Origin: Pedobacter sp. SYSU D00535
GTDB taxonomy: Bacteria > Bacteroidota > Bacteroidia > Sphingobacteriales > Sphingobacteriaceae
Reading direction: 5' to 3'
NCBI RefSeq assembly: GCF_017355855.1
Contig: NZ_JAFEWD010000007.1
Location: 62,001-126,000, forward strand
Length of the DNA: 64,000 nucleotides
Position 1 is the first letter of the stretch, and every line of letters starts with the position of its first letter. Shown here piece by piece: positions 25,642-34,725 of the stretch. Position numbers and translations under genes: made by a program. Under the pieces are notes generated by a model. It was not told the DNA's origin. It ran no database searches and saw only the letters and a list, made by a program, of their open reading frames with translations.

Positions 25642-25878
25642 ATGTCTGATATCGCTTCAAGAGTAAAAGCAATTATCGTTGAAAAACTAGGTGTAGATGA
25701 GAGTGAAGTGACACCTGAAGCATCTTTCACTAACGACCTAGGTGCAGACTCTTTGGACACTGTAGAGCTAATCATGGAGTTCGAAAAAGAGTTCAACGTT
25801 GCTATTCCTGATGACCAGGCTGAAACTATCGGTACTGTTGGCCAGGCAATCGCTTATTTAGAGAAGAACGTAAAATAA
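25642..25878 (+). CDS. acpP: Acyl carrier protein
   Basis: A 78-aa acidic protein that carries growing fatty acyl chains. The phosphopantetheine attachment Ser lies in the canonical [17 protein letters not shown] motif. Length and four-helix pattern are typical. It is followed by fabF after 20 bp, forming the conserved acpP-fabF pair. Confidence 0.97.
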   Translation: MSDIASRVKAIIVEKLGVDESEVTPEASFTNDLGADSLDTVELIMEFEKEFNVAIPDDQAETIGTVGQAIAYLEKNVK

Positions 25879-25898
25879 TCCACGCTGCCAAAATATAA

Positions 25899-27155
25899 AT
25901 GGAGCTTAAAAGAGTTGTAGTAACAGGGCTTGGTGCGCTTACCCCTATCGGAAATACTGTTTCAGAGTACTGGAACAGCTTGATCAACGGGGTAAGCGGC
26001 GCCGCTCCGATTACACGGTTTGACGCTACTAACTTCAAAACCAAATTTGCCTGTGAAGTAAAAAACTTCAATCCTGAAGATTTTCTTGACAGAAAAGAAG
26101 CACGTAAGGTTGACCCTTTCGTGCACTATGCGATTGCATCCACAGATGAAGCTGTTAAAGATGCGGGGTTTGATGATTTTAGTAAGTTTGATACCAATAG
26201 AATCGGCGTAATTTGGGGCTCAGGTATAGGTGGATTAAAAACTTTTCTGGACGAAGTGGTAAATTTCGCCAAGGGAGATGGAACCCCGCGATTTAATCCC
26301 TTCTTTATTCCTAAGATGATCCTGGATATAGCTCCTGGACATATTTCTATTAAGTATGGTTTAAGAGGACCTAACTTCTCTACTGTTTCTGCTTGTGCAT
26401 CCTCTACCAATGCGCTGATCGATTCTTTCAATTACATTCGCCTGGGAATGGCAGATGTGATTATTTCGGGAGGATCTGAGGCAATAATTAACGAAGCAGG
26501 GATGGGCGGTTTCAATGCTATGCATGCCTTGTCGACAAGAAATGATGATCCTACTACCGCTTCACGTCCCTTCGATAAAGATCGGGATGGATTCGTTGCC
26601 GGTGAAGGTGCTGGAACAATTATACTTGAAGAGCTTGAGCACGCCAAAGCCAGGGGCGCCAAAATCTATGCTGAAATTGTTGGTGGTGGTATGAGTGCCG
26701 ACGCGAACCATATTACAGCTCCTCACCCCGAGGGCTTGGGTGCCCGTCTTGTAATGACCAATGCATTAAAAGATGCAGGTCTAACTACCTCTGATATCGA
26801 CTATATCAACGTTCATGGGACCTCCACTCCTCTGGGAGATATTAGTGAATCTAAAGCTATAATCGACTTGTTTGGAGAAAATGCCTATGAGTTGAATATA
26901 AGTTCTACCAAGTCGATGACAGGACATTTACTTGGTGCAGCCGGGGCAATCGAAAGTATTGCTTCTATTCTGGCAGTGAAGAATAATATAATTCCTCCGA
27001 CAATTAATCACTTCACTGACGATCCAGAGATCGACCCTCGTTTAAATTTAACCTTCAACAAAGCTCAAGAGCGCACCGTTCGTGCTGCTCAGAGTAATAC
27101 TTTTGGGTTTGGAGGGCACAACGCCTCCGTAATCTTCAAGAAATACGAAGAATAA
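25899..27155 (+). CDS. fabF: Beta-ketoacyl-ACP synthase II
   Basis: This 418-aa condensing enzyme elongates acyl-ACP with malonyl-ACP in fatty acid synthesis. The Cys-His-His triad is visible: Cys in VSACASSTNALID, His in NVHGTSTPLGD and His in KSMTGHLLGAAGA. The N-terminus VVVTGLGALTPIG is typical. It is co-transcribed with acpP and ends in a strong terminator, so rnc downstream appears to be a separate or read-through unit. Confidence 0.97.
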   Translation: MELKRVVVTGLGALTPIGNTVSEYWNSLINGVSGAAPITRFDATNFKTKFACEVKNFNPEDFLDRKEARKVDPFVHYAIASTDEAVKDAGFDDFSKFDTNRIGVIWGSGIGGLKTFLDEVVNFAKGDGTPRFNPFFIPKMILDIAPGHISIKYGLRGPNFSTVSACASSTNALIDSFNYIRLGMADVIISGGSEAIINEAGMGGFNAMHALSTRNDDPTTASRPFDKDRDGFVAGEGAGTIILEELEHAKARGAKIYAEIVGGGMSADANHITAPHPEGLGARLVMTNALKDAGLTTSDIDYINVHGTSTPLGDISESKAIIDLFGENAYELNISSTKSMTGHLLGAAGAIESIASILAVKNNIIPPTINHFTDDPEIDPRLNLTFNKAQERTVRAAQSNTFGFGGHNASVIFKKYEE

Positions 27156-27161
27156 AAAGAG

Positions 27162-27196
27162 CAGGTTTTGGTTAGATAACTAAAACCTGTTTTTTT
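27162..27196 (+). terminator. Terminator between fabF and rnc
   Basis: CAGGTTTTGGTTA pairs with TAACTAAAACCTG (13 bp, one wobble pair) followed by seven T's. Confidence 0.8.
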
Positions 27197-27230
27197 ATAG
27201 ATATTGCTATTTTGATATAAAATAGACTAA

Positions 27231-27959
27231 ATGCCTTTCTCTAGTATCTATAAGCTGTACTTTTCCAAAAACAGGCAATACGTAAGATCATTAAAAAACC
27301 TTCTCGGCTTTGTCCCAGGGAATCTCAATCTTTATCGTATGGCTTTCAGGCACCGCTCTGTGGCAAAGCTTATGAAAAATGGTACGAAGAATAGCAATGA
27401 GCGACTTGAGTTTTTAGGCGATGCTGTACTCGGATCTGTAATTGCTGAAGAGCTATTCAAACGCTATCCGTATAAGACTGAAGGTTTTCTGACAGAAATG
27501 CGGTCTAAAATTGTAAGTCGAGCCAACCTCAATCAGTTAGCCAGGAAGATGGGTTTGAACGAGCTAATTGAATACGATAACCGCATTGTTAACTATCCCG
27601 CCAAACAGGGCTCCTTGCTTGGAGACGCTTTCGAGGCACTCATTGGAGCTATTTACCTCGACAAGGGTTATAACTTTACTCACTCTTTCATTCTGAATCG
27701 GATCATAAAACCGCACATCGATATCCATACTCTTGAAAACACAGAAACAAATTTTAAGAGTAAGTTGATAGAGTGGTGTCAGCGGCATAGTAAGGATGTT
27801 ACGTTTGAGCTAATCGCTAACAATGAAGGCGATAGCACAAAACTTTTTACAGTGCAAGTGACTATTGACGGTGAGACCAAGGGTACTGGTCGTGATTATA
27901 ATAAGAAAAATGCGGAGAAGCTAGCTGCGGAGAAGGCTTGCGAAGCCTTGAATATCTAA
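27231..27959 (+). CDS. rnc: Ribonuclease III
   Basis: This 242-aa double-strand-specific endoribonuclease processes rRNA and mRNA. The signature NERLEFLGDAVLGSVIAEEL and a second acidic site GDAFEALIGAIYLD are intact. The C-terminal dsRNA-binding domain ends in KKNAEKLAAEKACEAL. It follows acpP-fabF, a common gene order, and its TAA overlaps the ATG of the next gene (TAATG), so the glycosyltransferase downstream is likely translationally coupled. Confidence 0.95.
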   Translation: MPFSSIYKLYFSKNRQYVRSLKNLLGFVPGNLNLYRMAFRHRSVAKLMKNGTKNSNERLEFLGDAVLGSVIAEELFKRYPYKTEGFLTEMRSKIVSRANLNQLARKMGLNELIEYDNRIVNYPAKQGSLLGDAFEALIGAIYLDKGYNFTHSFILNRIIKPHIDIHTLENTETNFKSKLIEWCQRHSKDVTFELIANNEGDSTKLFTVQVTIDGETKGTGRDYNKKNAEKLAAEKACEALNI

Positions 27960-29578
27960 TGAAGTATTACCTTTTACATGGTCACAGCTTTCTGGTGCTA
28001 TGTATCATCGTGTTAACACCCTTTGCGCTTTTCTTAAATCTTGATTCCTATCAGCTAAGTTTTGAGGAACCCCGAAGGGGTCTTGTTGCAATTGAAATGC
28101 TGATTCGGGATAATTCCCTGGTTCCTACCACAAACGGTGTTCTCTATTACAATAAGCCGCCCTTGTATAACTGGGTATTAATTGTGCTTTTTCAGCTATT
28201 TGGTACCAGCGAATGGGTAGTGAGGCTCCCTACGGTGCTTTCTGTTATTGGGATTTCTGCAGTCCATTATTTTTTCAGTAAGAGATATATCGGAACAAAT
28301 GCTGCTTTGTTATCGTCGTTGTTTTTTATCACTTGTGCGGATATCCTCTTTTATTTTTCCTACTTAGGGGAGATTGATCTTTTTTATGCTTTTGTTGTAT
28401 ACCTTCAAGGAGTCTCTATATTCTACTTTTATCAGCGGCGGTCTTTTTGGTTATTATTTCTCGTCTCTTATTTCTTTACTTCTGTAGGAGTATTGACAAA
28501 AGGAATCCCATCTATTGTTTTTCAAGGCATCAGTCTTCTTATGGTTTTCATCCTTAACAGGGATTTAAAAAGGGTGTTTTCTTTTGCTCATGTGGGTGGT
28601 TTTGCGGCATTTGTCCTTATTTGCGGCGGATACTTCTATAGTTACTCAAAATACTATCCTGTTGAACCTTATCTAGCCCGCCTTTTCACCGAGACATTCT
28701 CCCGTTCGGCCATAGAGAATTCTACGGGAACCAACCTCAGTCACTTGCTGAAGTTTCCTGCCATGTTAATCAAAATTTCTGCGCCGTGGTGCCTTTTATT
28801 TTTGATTCCAGCACCTTACAAAAGGTTAATTCGGGACAATGCATTTCTAAAATATTGCCTCTGGTTTGTGATTGCTAATATCTCTATATACTGGCTGTCG
28901 CCCGGGACGAGAGACCGTTATTTGTACATGTTTTTCCCATTCATTTTGTCCATTCTTGCCTATGGCTTGCATGAGAGTCGCTGGGTAAAAAAGGACCTTT
29001 GGCTGAGGCGGTCCTCGAAAGGTATAGGTACACTTCTTGTCCTCGGCCTGTTTGTCCTTGCTTATTTTGGCTTCAAGACTTCTGCCGTCTTCTCGGCCTG
29101 TTTCTGCATAATTCTAGGCATTACGCTAGCTTATTTAGTCATTTCACAAAAGGGGAATACCCAGCCACTTTTACTACTTGTGATTATGTTACTTGTAGGT
29201 AGAATTGGTTTTGATCTTGTTGTGTTGCCCACTAAAAAGCGCGACGACCCTTACAAGGCAGATGCAAGAAAGATGGCTTCGATTGTGGACAATAACCCAA
29301 TATATCTTGTTGGAAAGCCCGAACTGGCGACAGATCAAGTTCGGTTTGGAGGAATAGAGTTCGCTACATTTAAAAGAGAAGAACCGACTTTCCTGTCCTT
29401 TCAAACCTCGTTTTATCTCTCGAAGTTTACCGGTAGGGTAGTTCAATATACTTCTAAAAAAGAATTGGATGGGTTTTATATTAGTAGGGAAGGCTTGGCT
29501 GAACCCAATAAGATCGAGGTATTCTATCGGTTTAAAAACAGAGAAAACCTCTGGTTTGTCCTATTCAAATACAAGTAA
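27959..29578 (+). CDS. GT39-like (ArnT-type) integral membrane glycosyltransferase
   Basis: A 539-aa membrane protein with 10-12 hydrophobic segments. The first periplasmic loop holds FEEPRRGLVAIEML and the substrate-facing NKPPLYNW motif, characteristic of the ArnT/PMT superfamily that transfers sugars from polyprenyl-phosphate donors. Targets may be lipid A or proteins. The ATG at 27959 overlaps the rnc stop and was preferred to an in-frame TTG at 27938. About 170 periplasmic-type residues form the C-terminal tail. Confidence 0.85.
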   Translation: MKYYLLHGHSFLVLCIIVLTPFALFLNLDSYQLSFEEPRRGLVAIEMLIRDNSLVPTTNGVLYYNKPPLYNWVLIVLFQLFGTSEWVVRLPTVLSVIGISAVHYFFSKRYIGTNAALLSSLFFITCADILFYFSYLGEIDLFYAFVVYLQGVSIFYFYQRRSFWLLFLVSYFFTSVGVLTKGIPSIVFQGISLLMVFILNRDLKRVFSFAHVGGFAAFVLICGGYFYSYSKYYPVEPYLARLFTETFSRSAIENSTGTNLSHLLKFPAMLIKISAPWCLLFLIPAPYKRLIRDNAFLKYCLWFVIANISIYWLSPGTRDRYLYMFFPFILSILAYGLHESRWVKKDLWLRRSSKGIGTLLVLGLFVLAYFGFKTSAVFSACFCIILGITLAYLVISQKGNTQPLLLLVIMLLVGRIGFDLVVLPTKKRDDPYKADARKMASIVDNNPIYLVGKPELATDQVRFGGIEFATFKREEPTFLSFQTSFYLSKFTGRVVQYTSKKELDGFYISREGLAEPNKIEVFYRFKNRENLWFVLFKYK

Positions 29579-29583
29579 TACAA

Positions 29584-29610
29584 CTCCCTCCCCATTTTAC
29601 GAAGAGGGAG
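29584..29610. terminator. Hairpin between convergent genes
   Basis: CTCCCTC (29584-29590) pairs with GAGGGAG (29604-29610). It lies between two convergent genes but lacks a clear T-tract, so termination is only likely. Confidence 0.45.
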
Positions 29611-29616
29611 CAGATG

Positions 29617-30873
29617 TTATTTAAGTTTGCTCAAGGCCTCTTTAACCCTCGGAATCATTGCTGCAATTTCCTCGGTCGAACATGCTCCTACGGAAGCTCT
29701 AAACCAATTCACTTCATGACCTGTGCCGAAAGCAGAAAAGGGAACCAAGGCTACTTTTGCTTCTTTTATCAAGTAAAAGTTGATGTCTGAGCTGTCCTTC
29801 AGCGTGTTTCCGTCGGGAGTTGTTTTGCCCGCGTAATCCAACTTGAGTGTAAGATAAATAGCCCCCATGGGTTCTATTGCATCTACAGCAAAGCCTTCTG
29901 ACTTCAATTCCTGAAAGCCCTTGTATAGCGTATCAAGACTTGCCTGGATACGATCTTTAAATCCGTTTAAATACGATGAGACTGCTTCACTATCATTCAG
30001 GTAATGAGACATGGCTACCTGTTCCGGCTTTGGTGCCCAGGCTCCCATATGGCCAACGATCGAGCGCATCTTATCAATAACATAAGCCGGTCCAAAGCCC
30101 CAGCCTACTCGCACTCCTGTTGCAGCAAAGCATTTGGATGCCCCGTCAATATAGACTACGTAATCTTTAAGTTCAGGACGAAGGCTAACCGGATCTACGT
30201 GCCCGTGGCTGCCGAAGGTCAACATCGCGTAGATCTGATCATACAAAATATAAAGGGGCTTTTCTCCTTCAGGGCGGTTCTTGTTTTCTTCCAACACCAG
30301 GTCGCAGATCTCCTCGAGGTTTTGTTTACCAAACATCGTTCCTGTCGGATTCAAAGGAGAACATAAAGCGAGTAAGGTAGCGCCTTTTATGTGTGGACGA
30401 AGATCGTCTGCCGTAGGCATGAAGTTGTTTTCTGCCTTGGTTGGAACCGCTATTCCCTTAGCGGAGGTCAAGTCACAATAGTGATTGTTATTCCAGGATG
30501 GTGCGGGGAAAATAACGGTATCACCGGGATCAACAAGCGCCAGATAAGTAGCGTAAATGATGGGACGCGAACCGCTTGAAATCAAAATCTCGTTCGTGTT
30601 GAGCTTCAATCCAAACTGTTTATCCATAAAACGACTCACGCTTTCGCGCAGTGTAAGCAGACCGTCTGCAGGGGGATAATTGGTTTGATGCTGATCGTAT
30701 GCGACTTTGATTCCTGCAGTTAATTCCTCAGGAATAGGAAACAGCGAAGCATCAAAATCACCGATTGTTAAATTCGCGATTTGTTGACCCTGTTTCTTTA
30801 ATTCGTTTATCTCGCCCGCTATCTTGATGATCTCAGAGCCTTTTAAATGTTGTGCTAAACGCGATACTGACAT
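29617..30873 (-). CDS. Pyridoxal-phosphate aminotransferase, class I/II (aspartate aminotransferase-like)
   Basis: A 418-aa fold-type I aminotransferase. The PLP lysine is in IDGASKCFAATGVRVGW; cofactor motifs include SSGSRPIIYATYLAL, FPAPSWNNNHY and NPTGTMF. It probably transfers an amino group between aspartate (or another amino acid) and 2-oxoglutarate. It starts 15 bp after the argH stop and is the last gene of the second arginine transcription unit, where it could supply aspartate for the argininosuccinate step (inference). Substrate not proven. Confidence 0.85.
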   Translation of the reverse strand: MSVSRLAQHLKGSEIIKIAGEINELKKQGQQIANLTIGDFDASLFPIPEELTAGIKVAYDQHQTNYPPADGLLTLRESVSRFMDKQFGLKLNTNEILISSGSRPIIYATYLALVDPGDTVIFPAPSWNNNHYCDLTSAKGIAVPTKAENNFMPTADDLRPHIKGATLLALCSPLNPTGTMFGKQNLEEICDLVLEENKNRPEGEKPLYILYDQIYAMLTFGSHGHVDPVSLRPELKDYVVYIDGASKCFAATGVRVGWGFGPAYVIDKMRSIVGHMGAWAPKPEQVAMSHYLNDSEAVSSYLNGFKDRIQASLDTLYKGFQELKSEGFAVDAIEPMGAIYLTLKLDYAGKTTPDGNTLKDSSDINFYLIKEAKVALVPFSAFGTGHEVNWFRASVGACSTEEIAAMIPRVKEALSKLK

Positions 30874-30888
30874 GGTATATTGAGTTCG

Positions 30889-32223
30889 TTATTCTGAAAC
30901 TAATTCTTGAATTGCAGCTTCTACCTTGTCAAAGTTGAAACCTGATTTGGTACTTTTGAAAGCCGCAGCAATTTGATCATTACATAGGTTACCGATGCTT
31001 CCTTCGTGCGTGTGTTGTACTTTTTCCGGGGCTTTGAATTCGCCTCTTTCAATCTCGTAGCCAACTTTCTTATACGCTTCGCGGAAAGGTACTCCTTTCA
31101 GTACTTCTTCATTAACTGCTTCTACGCTGAAAAGATAAAGGTACTTTTCATCCTTTAGAATCTCATCTTTAACTGAAATATTCTGAAGCATGAAGGTGGC
31201 CATCTCCAGACATTCGTTTAGTGATTGAAATGCAGGAAATAAGTTCTCTTTTAGCAACTGCAAGTCACGATGGTAGCCAGAAGGAAGGTTGGTCGTCATC
31301 ATTGCTATTTCATTGGGTAACGCCTGTATCTTATTACAACGAGACCGCATTAATTCAAACACGTCCGGGTTCTTCTTGTGAGGCATGATGCTCGAACCGG
31401 TGGTGAGTTCATCAGGGAAGCTGATAAATCCAAAGTTCTGGTTGATAAACAGCGTCACATCCATAGAAAACTTTGCCAGAGTGGCTGCAATGGAGGACAT
31501 CGCCTGAGCAAGAATCCTTTCTGTTTTTCCTCTTCCCATCTGGGCGTAGACGACATTGTAATTCAAAGAATCAAATCCTAACAATTCTGTCGTCATGGTA
31601 CGATTTAAAGGGAATGAGGAACCATAACCTGCGGCTGACCCTAGCGGATTTTTATTGCAAACCTTCCAGGCTGCCAGCATCATTTCAAGATCATCAACAA
31701 GGCTTTCCGCATAGGCTCCAAACCACAGGCCAAAGGAAGACGGCATGGCGATTTGCAGGTGCGTGTAGCCCGGAAGCAATTTTTCTTTATGTTCTTCGCT
31801 CAAGGTGATAAGTTGATTGAAGAGCGTTTCTGTGTTTTCTACCGTACGTTGGATCTGGCTTCTAAAGTAGAGCTTCAAATCGACCAAAACCTGATCATTC
31901 CTGGAGCGGCCGCTATGAATCTTCTTCCCAGCCTCGCCAACCCGCTGTGTAAGGAGAAGCTCCACCTGAGAATGGACATCTTCTACACCGTCCTCGATCA
32001 CAAATTGACCGTCCTCTATTTCCCTGTAGATATTCTTAAGCTCTTTCTGGACAAGGTCGAGGTCTTCTTTACTTAGCAGGTTGATACTCTCGAGCATTCT
32101 GGTATGAGCCAGAGAACCAAGTACATCAAAGGCTGCCATTTCAGCATCCAGCTCCCGATCTCGACCAACGGTGAATGTTTCTACTGATTTTTCTACCTGC
32201 TTATCTTTCTGCCAAAGCTTCAT
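30889..32223 (-). CDS. argH: Argininosuccinate lyase
   Basis: This 444-aa fumarase-superfamily enzyme splits argininosuccinate into arginine and fumarate. The signature GSSIMPHKKNPDVFE is intact, as are HSGRSRNDQV and the N-terminal LWQKDKQVEKSVE. Length fits the family. It is separated from argE by an inserted toxin-antitoxin pair, with 19 bp between the toxin stop and the argH start. Confidence 0.96.
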   Translation of the reverse strand: MKLWQKDKQVEKSVETFTVGRDRELDAEMAAFDVLGSLAHTRMLESINLLSKEDLDLVQKELKNIYREIEDGQFVIEDGVEDVHSQVELLLTQRVGEAGKKIHSGRSRNDQVLVDLKLYFRSQIQRTVENTETLFNQLITLSEEHKEKLLPGYTHLQIAMPSSFGLWFGAYAESLVDDLEMMLAAWKVCNKNPLGSAAGYGSSFPLNRTMTTELLGFDSLNYNVVYAQMGRGKTERILAQAMSSIAATLAKFSMDVTLFINQNFGFISFPDELTTGSSIMPHKKNPDVFELMRSRCNKIQALPNEIAMMTTNLPSGYHRDLQLLKENLFPAFQSLNECLEMATFMLQNISVKDEILKDEKYLYLFSVEAVNEEVLKGVPFREAYKKVGYEIERGEFKAPEKVQHTHEGSIGNLCNDQIAAAFKSTKSGFNFDKVEAAIQELVSE

Positions 32224-32242
32224 TTCTAGTTACGATTTTAGA

Positions 32243-32575
32243 TTAATAGATTTCAAGGCACGAAACTTCCTTGTCTTCTAAGAATTTTATGATTTGTTCC
32301 TCCTTTTGAATAAGAAGGTTTGCTATAAAAAGAGTTGTAGTGTTTCCTGTTCTCAGCCAGATTATTTTTGGAGGATGACCATACAAATTTGAAAAATCGT
32401 AGAAATCAGCATCAAAAGTTACAACAACGAAATTGTTCACCTTTGCGAATTCCCAGATTTCTTTGTCCCTGGCACCTTCCAAATTAAGCTGTCGGACTTG
32501 TTCGGAGCCAGAAAAATGATTACCAAGAATTTTGACAACTCGGAAAGAGATATTTTGGTCGAATAGCAGTTTCAC
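32243..32575 (-). CDS. DUF5615 PIN-like protein, putative toxin
   Basis: A 110-aa protein of the DUF5615/Mut7-C-like PIN group. It has the conserved start LLFDQNIS (Asp6), ARDKEIWEFA (Asp37) and VVVTFDADF (Asp55, Asp57), acidic residues suited to metal-dependent RNA cleavage. It begins with GTG overlapping the stop of the DUF433 gene by one base (TAGTG). DUF433/DUF5615 pairs are treated as toxin-antitoxin modules. It sits between argE and argH in the same direction. Confidence 0.8.
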   Translation of the reverse strand: MKLLFDQNISFRVVKILGNHFSGSEQVRQLNLEGARDKEIWEFAKVNNFVVVTFDADFYDFSNLYGHPPKIIWLRTGNTTTLFIANLLIQKEEQIIKFLEDKEVSCLEIY

Positions 32576-32793
32576 TATATTACGCGTATTCTATGTTCCC
32601 GATCGGCAGCATACGCCAAACAAGCTTGAACTGCTTCCTCTGTTAATTCCGGAAAATCTGAAATGATCTCTTCCATTGACATTCCGTTTGCAAGCCATCC
32701 CAGAACGTCCGAAACTGAGATTCTAGTCGATTTTACACACGGTTTCCCAAAACGTACTTCTGGTCTTATTTCAATATATTCTCTATAGTCCAT
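32575..32793 (-). CDS. DUF433 protein, putative antitoxin
   Basis: A 72-aa protein matching DUF433, a VapB-like winged-helix family: RPEVRFGKPCVKSTRISV, then VLGWLANGMSMEEII and DFPELTEEAVQACLAYA. It pairs with and is coupled to the downstream PIN-like gene. It has its own -7 box about 20 nt upstream, so the module may be expressed independently of the arginine genes that flank it. Confidence 0.82.
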   Translation of the reverse strand: MDYREYIEIRPEVRFGKPCVKSTRISVSDVLGWLANGMSMEEIISDFPELTEEAVQACLAYAADREHRIRVI

Positions 32794-32813
32794 GGTTGTG
32801 AAGGGAAATTTAT

Positions 32814-32821
32814 CAAAGATA
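32814..32821 (-). promoter_or_regulatory. -7 box for the DUF433/DUF5615 module
   Basis: The minus strand reads TATCTTTG, a full TAnnTTTG match, 20 nt before the DUF433 ATG. The nearest TTG upstream is 26 nt away, longer than usual. Confidence 0.4.
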
Positions 32822-32841
32822 CAAATTCCATTTATGGCGAA

Positions 32842-33903
32842 TTACCTCAACAATTTCTCCAAAATACTAATATATAGCTCTACGCCCTGGTAAATCTCGT
32901 CGATATGGATAAACTCGTCGGCAGAATGAGATCGAGCGCTGTCTCCGGGGCCTATTTTAACCGAAGTGATATCTAAAAGAGCTTGATCGCTGGTGGTTGG
33001 AGAGCCGTAGGCTTTACGACCTAAAGCAAGACCAGCCTGAACGAAGGGATGATCTATGCTTATTGAGGATGGCTTTAACCGAGTAGATCGCGGCGTAACC
33101 TCTGCCTCGACATGCTCTTTTATAATTGCGACAACCTCCTCATTCCGGTACGCATCAGTAACACGGACATCTACTGTAAACTTGCACTCTGCAGGAACAA
33201 CATTATGTTGAGATCCCGCATTGATCACAGTTACCGACATTTTAATAGGTCCAAAAAGCGTTGATTCTTTCGGAAACCTAAACGTTCGAAACCATTCAAT
33301 GTCTTTTAAGGCCTTGTAAATCGCATTTTCTCCTTCTTCTCTTGCTGCATGTCCGGCTTTACCGTGAGCTACGCAGTCTAACACGATTAGTCCTTTTTCG
33401 GCAATTGCCAGGTCCATCAAGGTTGGTTCACCTACGATAGCGAAGTCCAAAGGACCAAGCGAGGGTACTAATGATTCAATGCCATTCTTGCCCGATACTT
33501 CTTCTTCGGCTGTAGCAGCCATGCAGAGGTTATACCTTAAATCCTTCTGACCATAAAAATGCCTGAAAGTAGCAATCAGGGAAACCAGACAACCGCCTGC
33601 ATCATTACTGCCCAGTCCGTATAGTTTTCCATCTTCAACTTCTGCGGAAAAAGGATCGCGGGTATAGCCGGTATTAGGCTTTACTGTGTCGTGATGAGAG
33701 TTTAATAGGATGGTAGGCTTTGCAGGATCGTAATATTGATTAAACGACCAAATGTTGTTCTGCTGCCGCTTCGGATCAAGACCGTGTTCCCGAAAAAAGA
33801 ACTCGATAGCATCCGCTGTTTTATCTTCCTCCCGTGAAAAAGACGGAATAGCAATCAGGCCCTTTAATAAATCAATACTATCGTCGGCGAGCTGCTTTGA
33901 CAT
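32842..33903 (-). CDS. argE: N-acyl-ornithine/citrulline deacylase (ArgE-like, M20 family)
   Basis: A 353-aa zinc hydrolase removing the N-acyl group late in arginine synthesis. Motifs: LLNSHHDTVKPN (metal and catalytic Asp), GLGSNDAGGC, ATAEEEVSGKNGIESL (catalytic Glu) and a C-terminal SARSHSADEF. Because the carbamoyltransferase here is the N-acyl-ornithine type, the substrate is expected to be N-acyl-citrulline rather than N-acetylornithine (inference). Its ATG overlaps the proC stop as TAATG. Confidence 0.88.
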   Translation of the reverse strand: MSKQLADDSIDLLKGLIAIPSFSREEDKTADAIEFFFREHGLDPKRQQNNIWSFNQYYDPAKPTILLNSHHDTVKPNTGYTRDPFSAEVEDGKLYGLGSNDAGGCLVSLIATFRHFYGQKDLRYNLCMAATAEEEVSGKNGIESLVPSLGPLDFAIVGEPTLMDLAIAEKGLIVLDCVAHGKAGHAAREEGENAIYKALKDIEWFRTFRFPKESTLFGPIKMSVTVINAGSQHNVVPAECKFTVDVRVTDAYRNEEVVAIIKEHVEAEVTPRSTRLKPSSISIDHPFVQAGLALGRKAYGSPTTSDQALLDITSVKIGPGDSARSHSADEFIHIDEIYQGVELYISILEKLLR

Positions 33904-34724
33904 TAGTTCGTGTCTTTATAGAGTCCTGAAGCTTTAACCGCAGCGTGTTTGATTCCCTTGATCAAAGCGGCGCTGAAGCCGTTGTGCTCCATTTCGTTCA
34001 AGCCGGCGATGGTACAGCCCTTAGGAGAAGTCACTTTGTCGATCTCGTGCTCGGGATGTGTGCCATGAGCGAGCAATAGATCTGCTGCTCCTTTGGCAGT
34101 CTGAACCGCCATCTTTAAAGCATCTTCTGCATGAAAACCAATCTCGACACCACCCTGAGATGCTGCCCGAATTGATCTTAAGAAGAAAGCGATTCCGCTA
34201 GCGCATAAGGCTGTTGCAGACGACATCAGTTCTTCATTAATTTGAACCACTGAACCTACCGTTTCAAACAGGCGTTTTGTTAAGGCAACATTTACCTGAT
34301 TGGCGTTGTCAGTAGTAATACAAGTCATTGACTGCCCAATTGATATCGCTGTATTCGGCATTGCACGCACTACCTGAATATTTTCTTCTGCCAGTTGTGT
34401 CTTGATATCCCGACAGGCAACTCCCGTTACTACGGAAATGATTAGGTGCCTGCTAACATCAATTGCTTCTTTAATTTCAGCCAGCAGATTATTCAGCTGT
34501 TGTGGAAGAACAGCCAGCACTACGATTGAGGCGTTCGACACCGCTTCAAAGTTATTGATGGTGACATTGTAGCCCTGTTCCGCTTGCTTTGACAGGCCGT
34601 GCAGACTTCTGCGAGTTAACGTAATTTGAGAAGCCTGATAGGTTTGCGATTTTACCAATCCATCCGCGAAGGCTAAGCCCATATTGCCGCTTCCGAGTAT
34701 CGCCATGTTTCCGTTTAAGTCCAT
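33903..34724 (-). CDS. proC: Pyrroline-5-carboxylate reductase
   Basis: A 273-aa NAD(P)H-dependent enzyme making proline from pyrroline-5-carboxylate. The Rossmann motif MAILGSGNMGLAFADGL lies near the N-terminus, and the C-terminal signature region reads ALCASGIAFFLRSI and VTSPKGCTIAGLNEME. The ATG at 34724 (MDLNGNMA) begins one base after the argB stop; a TTG at 34733 is less likely. Its place inside an arginine operon suggests joint control of glutamate-derived proline and arginine. Confidence 0.92.
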   Translation of the reverse strand: MDLNGNMAILGSGNMGLAFADGLVKSQTYQASQITLTRRSLHGLSKQAEQGYNVTINNFEAVSNASIVVLAVLPQQLNNLLAEIKEAIDVSRHLIISVVTGVACRDIKTQLAEENIQVVRAMPNTAISIGQSMTCITTDNANQVNVALTKRLFETVGSVVQINEELMSSATALCASGIAFFLRSIRAASQGGVEIGFHAEDALKMAVQTAKGAADLLLAHGTHPEHEIDKVTSPKGCTIAGLNEMEHNGFSAALIKGIKHAAVKASGLYKDTN

Positions 34725-34725
34725 T

